Shown: positions 31,989 through 40,826, counted from the first letter of the stretch. The stretch: DNA of 41,660 nucleotides from Ensifer sp. IC3342 (GCF_020193655.1 NZ_JADYVE010000026.1:1-41660), one strand, 5' to 3'. Notes: a model not told the origin generated them from the sequence alone. Program-made: numbers and translations.

Positions 31989-32297
31989 AGTTCCTCGTCG
32001 ATGAATGCCTGCACACCTCGCTCGTGGGCGTGTGCTCAAGACCATAGCCGCGACTGTTTTCATGTCAATTGGCTTGGCCTGAGCGGTGAGACCGACTGGG
32101 ATCTGATGCCGCGCATCGTCGCGGACGACTTCACCTTCGTAACGAACAACGCGCGCGACTTCAGAAAACTCTACGCAAAAGAGGAGCTGCACGCCGGCCT
32201 GGTCATCATCGTTCCGCAGGTCCTGCCGGCACTGCAGCGGGAGTTGTTCTCGGCCGTGTTGCAGGAACTGGTCGATGCGGCGGCGAGGCCGTCTTGA
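31985..32297 (+). pseudogene. DUF5615 PIN-like toxin with a frameshift
   Basis: GTG 31985 starts VKFLVDECLHTSLVGV, the expected N-terminus with the acidic DE of the PIN-like fold. A single extra base near 32036 throws the frame into a TAG at 32045-32047. The next frame continues the same protein: AQDHSRDCFHVNWLGL, WDLMPRIVADDFTFVTNNAR, DFRKLY, LVIIVPQVLP, to TGA 32297. Removing one base would give a protein of about 103 residues, normal for the family. It is either a recent inactivation or a sequencing error. Confidence 0.85.
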
Positions 32298-32323
32298 CGC
32301 GCTATGCGCTTCCGGAATGACGG

Positions 32324-32932
32324 TCAATTCCCGCCGATGCGGGAGAGATCGATCCGAATTCCCGCCCGATCTACATCCTCATTCGCCTCCGGCTGTTTCT
32401 CAGGCGTTGTCACAGCTGTCTCCTCGTCATCAGTCGAGGTCACCTCGTTTGGCTGCGGCAGCTCAATGGGATCTCCTGGATCCTGAGCCTGAAACACGCT
32501 CACGCCTTCGAATTCTCCGGTCTTCCAAGCATGGACCGCATCATCGAATATCTGCGGAAAGACGTCTTCGCTCTGGGGATTGCCATACCACTTGGCGACG
32601 ATCCTCAGAATTTTGGCAAACATCGAGGTTCCCTTGCGAAGGTTTTCGCAGGCATCAACCAGGTGGGGCTTTAGGTCCGCGGCGTTCTTCACGCCGACGC
32701 CAGCCGGAAACTGCGTCAGGCCAACGCGAACCACCGCCTGTCCTGCATATTGACGGACGATCGTCATCGCTTCGTCGGCCGACCGTGCCTTCGGCACCAG
32801 GACCAACCGGCCGCCCGACTTGACGGTCACGGCGAGCGGGTCCGTCGAACCGGCAACCGCGACGAACTGCTCGACGATCGCGGGCTTCAAGGACGGATCG
32901 GCGCATTCTTTGATCAGGGCAGCGTCCAGCAC
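32324..32932 (-). CDS. traH: TraH conjugal transfer protein
   Basis: A 202-residue protein resembling TraH of Ti and NGR234 plasmids: LDAALIKECADPSLKPAIVE, KSGGRLVLVPKARSADEAMT, RIVAKWYGNPQSEDVFPQIF and the C-terminal RAGIRIDLSRIGG. The GTG at 32932 is preceded by GAGGAG and gives the conserved N-terminus; longer in-frame extensions overlap traB and are not conserved. Its biochemical role is unknown to me; in related plasmids it is in the traAFBH operon and is regulated with it. It is the last gene of that minus-strand operon here. Confidence 0.9.
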   Translation of the reverse strand: MLDAALIKECADPSLKPAIVEQFVAVAGSTDPLAVTVKSGGRLVLVPKARSADEAMTIVRQYAGQAVVRVGLTQFPAGVGVKNAADLKPHLVDACENLRKGTSMFAKILRIVAKWYGNPQSEDVFPQIFDDAVHAWKTGEFEGVSVFQAQDPGDPIELPQPNEVTSTDDEETAVTTPEKQPEANEDVDRAGIRIDLSRIGGN

Positions 32933-32948
32933 GACGTCTCCTCGGGTT

Positions 32949-34112
32949 TCAGGTGTTGAAGGAAAGGACAAGCGGTTTCGCGAACAGCTTTGCCCAGGCG
33001 ATCGCGCTGGCTCGCTGGATCGCGACGATGGATGTCCCTTTAGTCCACCATCCGTTTCCAACCGCAAGGATCAGGTCCGGATCGTAGAGCATCGATTGCA
33101 GAACGGGCCAGACGACGAGTTGCTCGTAGCAAATGAGCGGGAGGACCCGGCTATGGCCTACGATCACAATAGGGTTTGCGAAGAAGTGCGCACGCGCTCC
33201 GCCGCTCTCGCCGAGCCAGGATCGCCAAGGCTGCCACATTGAGCCCGGGACCGGCATTCTCTCGCGATAGAGGATGCCGCCGCCGTTCGCTGAAACAGTC
33301 ACGAGTACGTTGTCGTATCCGGTCGCATCGATCGTCGCCGCTCCGGCGATCATGGCCATGTCCGTGCCCTGCAGAGCTTTGACCCAGAGCCGCTCCACGG
33401 TCGGCGTCCAGAAGCCTAAGGCGCTCTCGGGCAGAACCACATCCCGGACGCCGCCAGTTGCAAGGGTCTTTATTGTAGCAATCAGATCACGGTGACGCTG
33501 AATGCTGGTGTCGCGGCCGAGCGATGCCCCCAGTTCGAGATCGACGCCCTGCCAGCCCTGCGGTAGTGTCGGAACGGTCCAGTTTGCGGCGGACCAAAGC
33601 CAGAAGCCTGTAAGGGCGATCGCGACAGCCGGCCACATGCGGGTTACGAGGCCCATGAGGCCGGCTGTCATCGCCGCCAATCCCCACCATCCCCATCCAG
33701 GAAATAGAACGCCCGCCGATGTTACGGGATGCGCCCAGCCGGTGAAGCCGAACGGAGGCACCGCCATGAGCGCGGCCGCCACCAGGTAGCGAAACTGTCG
33801 ACGGTCAGGGCGCTTGGTCCAGAGCACGGTATGCGCGGCAACAAAGCTCCCCGAGGCGCACAGCCATAGCAATAAGCCCGGCAAAAGATCGGAGGCGTAG
33901 AAAGACGCGACGCCCTGCGGCAGACAACGGGATGCCGCCAGGAAATATCCGGCCGAAACTATCGCCGCCACGTACCTCGATCGCGCATGCCCCCATAGGA
34001 CGGGGAAACCCAGCGCCGCCGGAAGGAGCAGGACATGGCCGCTCCACCCAATCATTCCGGCAAGAACAGACGCGACGGTCAGCACTGCCGGCTGGAGGCG
34101 ATCATGGCGCAT
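32949..34112 (-). CDS. traB: TraB conjugal transfer protein (membrane, carbon-nitrogen hydrolase fold)
   Basis: A 387-residue protein. The N-terminal half has several membrane helices (LTVASVLAGMIGWSGHVLLL, LLPGLLLWLCASGSFVAAH, VAIALTGFWLWSAANW). The C-terminal half looks like a nitrilase/apolipoprotein N-acyltransferase-type domain: the Glu of VVLPESALGFW, the Lys region around YRERMPVPGSMWQPWRSWLG and the Cys of LPLICYEQLVVWP match the Glu-Lys-Cys triad pattern. The ATG at 34112 overlaps traF by 11 bp. It is part of the traA-traF-traB-traH operon; its substrate is unknown. Confidence 0.92.
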   Translation of the reverse strand: MRHDRLQPAVLTVASVLAGMIGWSGHVLLLPAALGFPVLWGHARSRYVAAIVSAGYFLAASRCLPQGVASFYASDLLPGLLLWLCASGSFVAAHTVLWTKRPDRRQFRYLVAAALMAVPPFGFTGWAHPVTSAGVLFPGWGWWGLAAMTAGLMGLVTRMWPAVAIALTGFWLWSAANWTVPTLPQGWQGVDLELGASLGRDTSIQRHRDLIATIKTLATGGVRDVVLPESALGFWTPTVERLWVKALQGTDMAMIAGAATIDATGYDNVLVTVSANGGGILYRERMPVPGSMWQPWRSWLGESGGARAHFFANPIVIVGHSRVLPLICYEQLVVWPVLQSMLYDPDLILAVGNGWWTKGTSIVAIQRASAIAWAKLFAKPLVLSFNT

Positions 34113-34668
34113 AGGTCAGCACCTCTTGCGCCAGGCCGAGAATGCCTGCAGCCGGAATCGGACCGAAATAGCGGGAGTCGTAGGAGCCGGCGAAAGCCGA
34201 GTGCAGGAACACGTAATCGGCCGGCACGATCCCGCCCGAGAACGGGGTCATTTGCCGACCCCACGCGTCTCGCTGCGCTAGGGTGGAGGAGGGAACCAGA
34301 CGGCCGTTCACGGAGACGCTAGTACCAACGTCGACGCGCCGCCCTGCAACGGCCACGACCGACTTGATGAGCGGCGCAACGCCGGCCGGGCACAGGCCCG
34401 GGCGGAGGTAGCCGCGAGCGCGCGCTTCACGAATGGCCGTGGTTTGAGGTGGACAAATGAAGACGAGATCGCCAACGGCGGCTGGGCGATCGAGTCTGAC
34501 GACGCGCCAGAGACCGAGCGGTTCGCTCGGTGTAAGATTGACCCGATAGCCACCGAACCACGCGACCGAAATCATTCCCAACAACGCCATTGTGATAGGG
34601 GCAAAGCCGAGAAGGAGCGCTTTTTTGCGTCGCCTCTTCAGCGCCATTTCAATGAGAGGGATAGTCAT
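34102..34668 (-). CDS. traF: TraF pilin-maturation peptidase (S26 signal-peptidase family)
   Basis: A 188-residue S26-family protein. One N-terminal membrane segment (ALLLGFAPITMALLGMISVA) is followed by YRVNLTPSEPLGLWRV, where the Ser of the TPSEPLGLW motif is the likely nucleophile, and by APLIKSVVAVAGRRVDVG, with the Lys of LIKSV as the general base. In RP4, TraF cleaves and cyclises the TrbC pilin; the TrbC homologue here is at 10956. The ATG at 34668 overlaps the traA stop by ATGA, and an internal ATG at codon 8 is an alternative. Confidence 0.93.
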   Translation of the reverse strand: MTIPLIEMALKRRRKKALLLGFAPITMALLGMISVAWFGGYRVNLTPSEPLGLWRVVRLDRPAAVGDLVFICPPQTTAIREARARGYLRPGLCPAGVAPLIKSVVAVAGRRVDVGTSVSVNGRLVPSSTLAQRDAWGRQMTPFSGGIVPADYVFLHSAFAGSYDSRYFGPIPAAGILGLAQEVLTYAP

Positions 34669-37600
34669 TTCAGCGACAGGCCCTGGCTCTTCGTCTGCCG
34701 CAGCGTCTCGGCTTGTTTCAGGGCCTCGGTCGTTCGCTCATGGGCACCCAGATTCTGCACTGCGCGCATCAGGCTCCAGGCTGACTGCACCTCCGCTTTC
34801 TGACCTGGGCTCATGCCGGCGGTGATCGTCTTGAAGGTCTCTCCGTTCGTGTCCCTGGCGGCCAAGGGCAGGAAGGTCCGTTCGCCGAAACGCTCGGCGA
34901 CAGCTTTGGCAAAGCCCTCCAGTTCCGCCTTCACCATTTTGTCGGCAAGCGCGAATTCGAGTGCTGAGGGAAGGTCATTGCGGTCGATGGCGTCGCGCAC
35001 GCGCTCGAGCGTCTGGCGCGCATTCGGAGACAGAGCCGGAATGTCGATCGACATCTTGCGGCGGACCGCCACTTCCTCCGCCTGATAGCGCTGTTCGGCC
35101 TGGCTGCGCTGGCGCATGTAGTCGCCGAGACTTTGAGCAAGAGCGGGAACGTTGCGTTCCGCCCGCTCGCGATCCCGCTTGTCGGCGCGACTTGCGAAGC
35201 CGCCGGATTTCCCCTTGAGCTGACCAAAACTTTCCGGCTGGCTGGTGAGCTTCGCAAGCGTCGATTTGGCGACCGTCTCATCCTTCAGCATTGCGTCGAC
35301 ATTGACCGTCTTGAATGCCGCTTCCGGGTGCGCGTAGACGAGATGGAAGCGGGACGACACGTCCTCCCATTGCTTCTTCAAACCGGGGTCCGCTTCGATC
35401 TTATCGGCAACTGCTTGCTCGACAGTTCTCGGGAATGTCGCGATGCCGGCAACCATCGGGCTGGCCTCCTTGCTGCTTTGGGAATGGGTCGGTTTGGTGC
35501 CGGCACTGAGGCCGAGCTTGGCGCCAATAGCGAGGAGCCGGTGGGCAAGATCGGCCAATTTCTGTTTCTGGCGGATCGTCCATTCGAGCCGGTCGCGGGC
35601 AACTGTTCGGGCGACGTTGACGATATGCACGCCGCGGGCTTCCGCGAAGCGCAACGCTTGGCGATAGAAGGTCGCCTTCTCGTAATCGAGCGTGGTTTCC
35701 TTGGCGTTCGTTCGCGACAGGATCTTGATCAGGCCGCCAGCGAAAGCGAAGGATCGGGTGCCGTAATAGACGCGGAGATCCTCGCGATGACGGGTCATCG
35801 CCACATAAGTCAGATGTCGATCGAGGGAGAGGGACGCGAGCACCTTCACCCTGTCGACGGTGGCGCCCTGGCTCTTATGGATCGTGGTGGCATAGCCATG
35901 GTCAACGTTGTTGTAGAACCGTTGCTCGACGGCGACCTGCCGGCGGTGCGCGCCTTCGCCGATCTCCGCAACGATGCGGTTTTGCGCGGCTTCGACGACC
36001 TTGCCGAGCATGCCGTTCTTCACACCAAGCGAGCCTTCGTTCTTCAGGAAAACGATCTGATCGCCGGGCGCAAAAGTGCGATGTCCGTCTTCTGTCCGGA
36101 AAGCAAAACCTTCGCCAAGGATGCCACGCTCGACAAGCTCGGCGCGTGCCATGTCGTTGAGCATTCGCACGTCGCGCCGGAGATGGGCGAGGATCAATGT
36201 CGTCTTGGTCGGATCGTAATCACGGCTCCAATCGGCGATGAGGGTATCGACTGCCTCGTCCTTCAGACGCAAACCGATCATTCGACCCTGAGCGGTATAG
36301 GCATCGACCGCCTTGCCGACGTTGCCGCGAGCGAGATCGAGCGAAGCACCGCGCATCCATTGCTCGCGCTGGCGATAGATGGTTTCGAGCTCGGCATAGC
36401 CGATGCGATCGACAATCGCGCGGAACGCTGCGCCGGCTTCGATCGGCTGGAGCTGTTCCGGATCGCCAACCAGGACGAGCTTGGCGCCGGCCTTGGTCAC
36501 CGTCTCAACCAGGAGCGCCATCTGCCGTGACGACACCATGCCGGCCTCGTCGAGAACGAAGACCGTCTTTGCGTCGAGCTGGTTTCGGCCTTCGTGCCAC
36601 CGAAGTTCCCATGACGAAAGCGTGCGCGAGGCGATCCCTGCTTCCTTCTCCAGACCTTCTGCGGCCTTGCCGGCCAGAGCACCACCGACAACGCGATAGC
36701 CGGCCGCTTCCCACGCCTCGCGCGCGGCTTTCATCATCGTCGTCTTGCCAGCGCCGGCGCGGCCGATGACGGCTGCGATCCGCTCGGGTCCAGCAACGTG
36801 CTCGATCGCGGTCTTCTGCTCCTCCGACAAGCGCGAGTGGCGCGCGAACGTCGCCTCGAGCACGGCTTCCCGAACGCCATGCGAAGATCGCCCCGAAAGC
36901 CAGATCGCGCGGTTGGCCATCTCGGCTTCCAGCCGGATCAGCTCGCGCGTCGTGTACTTGGCAGGCACCCGTGTGCCGGTCGCAAACGAGATCCGCTCGC
37001 GCTCGAGACGGAGCGCTTCGGGGCTCTGCAGAACGCGGACCATCAGGCTCTGGAACAGGGCGGCGTCATCGATATAGCGATGCAGGACCTTTGCCACATC
37101 GCGCTCATCGAAGACGCTCTTCTCGCGGGTGATCAGGTCGAGGACGATCTCCGGACGGCGCTCAATCCGACGTGCGTTCTCGCTTCGCCGTGCCTCCTGC
37201 AGCTCGATCCGTTCGAGCTTTGGTGACCCTGCCGATGACTGTTTTTCCGCATGCTCCGCCTTGCGGTCGATGGCCGTTGCACCGACACCAATATGGATGG
37301 TCGGCTCCACTTCGATGCCTTGCTTTTCGAAGGATCGGCCATCGATGCGAATGTCGAGTCCGGCCATTGCCAGGTGCCGGTTCTGGCAGGCAAACCAGCC
37401 GTCGCGAAAGGCGTTGAAGTCCTCGAGGCTTCCCGCCCAAAGCTCGTAGACGATCTTGCCGGCGTCGTTGCGGATAGGATTGCCGTCCGGTCCAAGAACC
37501 GCGACCTTCTTGGCGCCGAACCCGTCCTCGGTGAGCGGCCTCAGTGTCGTCATCAGATGCACGTGCGGATTACCCGGCGCATCGTGATAGACCCAATCGG

Positions 37601-37988
37601 CCACCATGCCCTTGGCGGTGATGTGCCGTGCGACGAAATCCCGGACGAGTGCGATATTCTGCTCGGCCGTCAATTCGATCGGCAACGCAATGGTGACGTC
37701 CTTGGCGAGCTGGGCATCGGAGCGCTTCTCAAAATCCTCGACCTTGTTCCAGAAGGCTTCCGACGCGCTGGAGACCGAGCGATCGGCAACCATCGACCGC
37801 AACCATTCAGGTGCATCGGCTGGGATGACGAACTCCTCATGCAGAAGGCCCTGCTTGCGGGTGTAGTCGATCGTCCGCGCTTCCCGCTCGTATTGCATCT
37901 TGGCGCAGTGGCGATAGGCCGCCGACAGCACGGCGCTGCGGCCGGAGCCGCGGGCGACGACACTGACGGAGAAATGAGGAACGGCCAC
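34665..37988 (-). CDS. traA: TraA relaxase-helicase
   Basis: About 1107 residues, full length for the Ti/NGR234-type TraA. The N-terminal MobA/MobL relaxase domain has VPHFSVSVVARGSGRSAVLS and the metal-binding histidine motif YHDAPGNPHVHLMTT (residues about 134-148). The middle is a RecD-like helicase with Walker A IGRAGAGKTTMMKAA (about 415-430) and Walker B VFVLDEAGMVSSRQM. It nicks at oriT, stays bound to the transferred strand and unwinds the plasmid. I prefer the GTG at 37988 (GGAG upstream, homologues start AVPHFSVS); a TTG at 38021 would add 11 residues. It is divergent from traC with oriT between. A near-identical internal fragment lies at 21612-22634. Confidence 0.95.
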   Translation of the reverse strand: MAVPHFSVSVVARGSGRSAVLSAAYRHCAKMQYEREARTIDYTRKQGLLHEEFVIPADAPEWLRSMVADRSVSSASEAFWNKVEDFEKRSDAQLAKDVTIALPIELTAEQNIALVRDFVARHITAKGMVADWVYHDAPGNPHVHLMTTLRPLTEDGFGAKKVAVLGPDGNPIRNDAGKIVYELWAGSLEDFNAFRDGWFACQNRHLAMAGLDIRIDGRSFEKQGIEVEPTIHIGVGATAIDRKAEHAEKQSSAGSPKLERIELQEARRSENARRIERRPEIVLDLITREKSVFDERDVAKVLHRYIDDAALFQSLMVRVLQSPEALRLERERISFATGTRVPAKYTTRELIRLEAEMANRAIWLSGRSSHGVREAVLEATFARHSRLSEEQKTAIEHVAGPERIAAVIGRAGAGKTTMMKAAREAWEAAGYRVVGGALAGKAAEGLEKEAGIASRTLSSWELRWHEGRNQLDAKTVFVLDEAGMVSSRQMALLVETVTKAGAKLVLVGDPEQLQPIEAGAAFRAIVDRIGYAELETIYRQREQWMRGASLDLARGNVGKAVDAYTAQGRMIGLRLKDEAVDTLIADWSRDYDPTKTTLILAHLRRDVRMLNDMARAELVERGILGEGFAFRTEDGHRTFAPGDQIVFLKNEGSLGVKNGMLGKVVEAAQNRIVAEIGEGAHRRQVAVEQRFYNNVDHGYATTIHKSQGATVDRVKVLASLSLDRHLTYVAMTRHREDLRVYYGTRSFAFAGGLIKILSRTNAKETTLDYEKATFYRQALRFAEARGVHIVNVARTVARDRLEWTIRQKQKLADLAHRLLAIGAKLGLSAGTKPTHSQSSKEASPMVAGIATFPRTVEQAVADKIEADPGLKKQWEDVSSRFHLVYAHPEAAFKTVNVDAMLKDETVAKSTLAKLTSQPESFGQLKGKSGGFASRADKRDRERAERNVPALAQSLGDYMRQRSQAEQRYQAEEVAVRRKMSIDIPALSPNARQTLERVRDAIDRNDLPSALEFALADKMVKAELEGFAKAVAERFGERTFLPLAARDTNGETFKTITAGMSPGQKAEVQSAWSLMRAVQNLGAHERTTEALKQAETLRQTKSQGLSLK

Positions 37989-38061
37989 GGCGGTCTGAGC
38001 TCCGATTGCGAACAGATTCAACGGGTTCGTCGGGATTGGCAGCCCAGCCGGGCCCCAAGCA

Positions 38062-38097
38062 GAGCGTCGCGTCAGCGACGTATAATTGCGCCCTTGG
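38062..38097. other. oriT: oriT core with nick region
   Basis: A 6-bp inverted repeat CGTCGC-GTCA-GCGACG (38065-38080) is followed by TATAATTGCGCCCTTGG (38081-38097). The latter resembles the Ti/RSF1010-type nick region, where cleavage would fall in GCGCCCT-TGG. The location between divergent traA and traC is the standard oriT position of these plasmids. The exact nick base is inferred. Confidence 0.82.
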
Positions 38098-38137
38098 AAG
38101 CCGCTCCTTCGGAACGGCCGGGATCATTCACCAAAGC

Positions 38138-38152
38138 ATCGCCGTTGGCGAT
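38138..38152. repeat. Palindrome in the traA-traC gap
   Basis: ATCGCC-GTT-GGCGAT has perfect 6-bp arms with a 3-base centre. It lies 88 bp before the traC ATG and 41 bp beyond the oriT nick region. It may be a binding site for TraC, TraD, TraA or a transcriptional regulator. It does not match the TraR box I remember. Confidence 0.45.
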
Positions 38153-38167
38153 TGTAGGATTCACAGT

Positions 38168-38182
38168 AGTGCGTGCCGCACT
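38168..38182. repeat. Second palindrome in the traA-traC gap
   Basis: AGTGCG-TGC-CGCACT has perfect 6-bp arms with a 3-base centre, the same geometry as the palindrome 15 bp upstream. The pair suggests a dimeric protein binding two sites between oriT and traC. Position suits an operator for traCDG. Confidence 0.45.
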
Positions 38183-38239
38183 CTGTTCGGAAAAACTGGC
38201 TTCGAAAGACAAGCTTTCTCAGCCAAGGAGCCGGACGGA

Positions 38240-38533
38240 ATGAAAAAACCAACCTCGAAAATCCGCAACGAAATCGCCAAGCTGCAGGAACAGCTCAAGG
38301 CCGCGGAAACCCGCGACGCCGAGCGCATCGGCCGGATTGCCCTCAAGGCTGGCCTTGGAGACATCAAGATCGAGGAAGCCGAGCTTCAGGCGGCCTTCGA
38401 GAGCCTGGCGAAACGCTTTCGCGGGGATCAGGGGAATACGACCGGAGGAAAGAAGGGTGCCGGCGACGCCATCGGATCGACGTCGGCCTCGGTCCCATCT
38501 GGCGCGGCTCAGGGCAGCAGTGACGAGGCTTGA
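38240..38533 (+). CDS. traC: TraC oriT accessory protein
   Basis: A 97-residue protein: KIRNEIAKLQEQLKAAETRD (coiled coil), AERIGRIALKAGLGDIKIEE, FESLAKRFRG and a Gly/Ser/Ala-rich tail. This is the TraC type of Ti-like plasmids, thought to bind near oriT and help the TraA relaxase form the relaxosome; the central KAGLGDI region resembles MobC/TraC-type proteins. The ATG at 38240 has AAGGAG 9 bases upstream. It is the first gene of the plus-strand traC-traD-traG operon. Confidence 0.9.
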   Translation: MKKPTSKIRNEIAKLQEQLKAAETRDAERIGRIALKAGLGDIKIEEAELQAAFESLAKRFRGDQGNTTGGKKGAGDAIGSTSASVPSGAAQGSSDEA

Positions 38534-38537
38534 GCGA

Positions 38538-38753
38538 ATGGCGAGGACGACGACATCTGACGCCCGCAAGAAGGACACACGGGAGAAGATCGAACTCGGC
38601 GGCCTGATCGTGAAGGCAGGCTTGCGGTATGAGAAGCGCGCGCTGCTGCTCGGGGCGTTGGTCGAACTCAGTCAGCGGCTGAAGTCCGACGAAGGTGAGC
38701 GGGCGCGGTTGATCGCAATCGGGGCGGAGGCCTTCGGCGATGACGGCGAATAG
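38538..38753 (+). CDS. traD: TraD conjugal transfer protein (small)
   Basis: A 71-residue protein: ARKKDTREKIELGGLIVKAG, LRYEKRALLLGALVELSQRL. Small TraD proteins occupy this position between traC and traG on Ti-like plasmids and are needed for, or assist, DNA processing. The ATG at 38538 lies 4 bases after the traC stop, and the 3' end overlaps traG by 14 bp. This is not the large F-plasmid TraD coupling protein; that role belongs to TraG here. Confidence 0.9.
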   Translation: MARTTTSDARKKDTREKIELGGLIVKAGLRYEKRALLLGALVELSQRLKSDEGERARLIAIGAEAFGDDGE

Positions 38754-40722
38754 GATCACAGTCGCTGTCGCCCCGCTCGTGCTGATGGTTTTGGTCGTTA
38801 TCGGCATGACCGGGATCGAGCAATGGCTGTCGACCTTCGGCAAGACCGATGCTGCAAGGTTGACGCTGGGCCGGGTCGGGATCGCCTTGCCCTATGTCAC
38901 CGCCGCGGCGATCGGCGTGATCTACCTGTTCGCGAACGCCGGCTCTACGAGCGTTAAAGTGGCCGGCTGGGGCGCTCTGGCGGGAAGCGCGACAACGATG
39001 TTGGTCGCGACGGCGCGCGAGGCTGCTCGTCTCGCCGCATTCGCCGGGCAAGTGCCGGACGGCAAGTCCATTACCTCGTACCTTGATTATGCAACGATGG
39101 TCGGTGCGGCGGCGGCGTTGATGGCGGGATGTTTTGCGCTACGGGTCGCACTGATCGGCAATGCCGCCTTCGCACGCGCCGAGCCGAAGCGCATCCGGGG
39201 AAAAAGGGCGCTCCACGGTGAAGCCGACTGGATGAAGATGCAGGAAGCGGAAAAACTCTTTGCCGACACCGGCGGCATCGTCATCGGCGAGCGCTACCGG
39301 GTCGACAAGGACAGCACGGCGGCGCGCGCGTTCCGGGCCGATGACCCGGAGACCTGGGGCGCCGGCGGCAAGTCGCCGCTGCTGTGCTTCGACGGTTCGT
39401 TTGGATCCTCGCACGGGATCGTGTTCGCCGGATCGGGCGGCTTCAAGACGACGTCGGTGACAATCCCGACCGCCCTCAAATGGGGCGGCGGCCTTGTCGT
39501 GCTGGACCCTTCGAACGAAGTCGCGCCGATGATCCATGAGCATCGCAAAGGGGCGGCACGCTTCATCCGCATTCTCGATCCGAAAGAACCGGAAACCGGG
39601 TTCAACGCGCTTGACTGGATCGGTCGCTTCGGCGGGACGAAGGAGGAGGATATCGCGTCGGTCGCATCGTGGATCATGAGCGACAGCGGCGGCGCGCGTG
39701 GTGTCCGCGACGATTTCTTCCGGGCATCGGCGCTGCAGTTGTTGACCGCGCTGATTGCGGACGTCTGCCTATCCGGTCATACCGACCAGGAACACCAGAC
39801 CTTGCGCCAGGTGCGTTCCAATTTGGCCGAGCCCGAACCGAAACTGCGCGAGCGGCTGCAGTCGATTTACGACAATTCGAATTCGGATTTCGTGAAGGAA
39901 AACGTCGCCGCCTTCGTCAACATGACACCGGAAACCTTCTCCGGCGTCTACGCCAATGCGGTCAAGGAAACGCACTGGCTGTCCTATCCGAACTACGCCG
40001 CACTCGTATCCGGTTCCACATTCTCGACCGACGCGCTTGCGGCCGGCGAAACCGATGTGTTCATCAACATCGACCTAAAGACATTGGAGACCCATGCCGG
40101 TCTTGCGCGTGTCATCATCGGCTCGTTCCTCAACGCGATCTACAATCGCGATGGCGAGGTAAAGGGCAGGGCGCTCTTCCTTCTCGATGAGGTCGCGCGG
40201 CTCGGTTACATGCGCATCCTCGAAACCGCGCGCGACGCCGGCCGCAAGTACGGGATCACGCTCACGATGATCTACCAGTCGATCGGCCAGATGCGCGAGA
40301 CCTATGGCGGTCGCGACGCAGCGAGCAAATGGTTCGAGAGCGCAAGCTGGATTTCGTTCGCTGCGATCAACGATCCCGACACCGCCGACTACATCTCGAA
40401 GCGCTGCGGCATGACCACCGTCGAGATCGACCAGGTCAGCCGCAGTTCCCAATCCAGGGGATCGTCGCGAACGCGGTCGAAGCAGCTCGCAGCCAGACCG
40501 CTGATCCAGCCCCATGAAGTGCTGCGGATGCGTGCCGATGAGCAGATCGTGTTTACGGCCGGGAATGCGCCGCTCCGATGCGGCCGCGCGATCTGGTTCC
40601 GGCGTGAAGACATGAAGGCCTGCGTCGGAACGAACAGGTTTCACACGATTGGAAAGATGTCTGAAGCCCGCGTGATCCAGCCGGCGCGCAGTGCAACGAA
40701 CAAGGCGGATCCAGGAGAATGA
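38740..40722 (+). CDS. traG: TraG type IV coupling protein
   Basis: A 660-residue VirD4/TraG-family coupling protein. The N-terminus has several membrane helices (ITVAVAPLVLMVLVVIGMTG, ALPYVTAAAIGVIYLFANAG, AAALMAGCFALRVALIG). The ATPase part has Walker A VFAGSGGFKTTSVTIPTAL (residues about 228-246) and Walker B RALFLLDEVARLGYMRILE, with MIYQSIGQMRETYG after it. It passes the relaxosome (TraA-DNA) to the Trb channel. The start overlaps traD by 14 bp. It is full length with no visible lesion. Confidence 0.95.
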   Translation: MTANRITVAVAPLVLMVLVVIGMTGIEQWLSTFGKTDAARLTLGRVGIALPYVTAAAIGVIYLFANAGSTSVKVAGWGALAGSATTMLVATAREAARLAAFAGQVPDGKSITSYLDYATMVGAAAALMAGCFALRVALIGNAAFARAEPKRIRGKRALHGEADWMKMQEAEKLFADTGGIVIGERYRVDKDSTAARAFRADDPETWGAGGKSPLLCFDGSFGSSHGIVFAGSGGFKTTSVTIPTALKWGGGLVVLDPSNEVAPMIHEHRKGAARFIRILDPKEPETGFNALDWIGRFGGTKEEDIASVASWIMSDSGGARGVRDDFFRASALQLLTALIADVCLSGHTDQEHQTLRQVRSNLAEPEPKLRERLQSIYDNSNSDFVKENVAAFVNMTPETFSGVYANAVKETHWLSYPNYAALVSGSTFSTDALAAGETDVFINIDLKTLETHAGLARVIIGSFLNAIYNRDGEVKGRALFLLDEVARLGYMRILETARDAGRKYGITLTMIYQSIGQMRETYGGRDAASKWFESASWISFAAINDPDTADYISKRCGMTTVEIDQVSRSSQSRGSSRTRSKQLAARPLIQPHEVLRMRADEQIVFTAGNAPLRCGRAIWFRREDMKACVGTNRFHTIGKMSEARVIQPARSATNKADPGE

Positions 40723-40826
40723 AGAGTATCGGAGAAATCAGCGTGCGCGACGCCCAACGGGCGGGATTTCGGGAATTCTCGTCGTGGGAGGGCGGGAAAC
40801 AGCGCAGCCGCAGGAGCCTCAACTGA
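40719..40826 (+). CDS. Possible 35-residue ORF overlapping the traG stop
   Basis: An ATG at 40719 overlaps the traG TGA as ATGA and opens 35 codons (MKSIGEISVRDAQRAGFREF followed by SSWEGGKQRSRRSLN) ending at TGA 40826. The overlap is typical of coupled genes, but the ribosome binding site would be too close and I recognise no family. It may be a chance frame or the 5' remnant of a longer gene. Confidence 0.28.
   Translation: MKSIGEISVRDAQRAGFREFSSWEGGKQRSRRSLN

Noticed and set aside
35133..36530. A 465-codon plus-strand frame opposite traA (and its counterpart at 21534-22820 opposite the traA fragment)
   Set aside because: Mirror of the highly conserved TraA helicase region; the same shadow appears wherever the traA sequence appears.
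37251..38243. A 330-codon plus-strand frame running through the 5' part of traA and oriT
   Set aside because: Antisense to the conserved relaxase domain and crosses the oriT nick region; no recognisable product.
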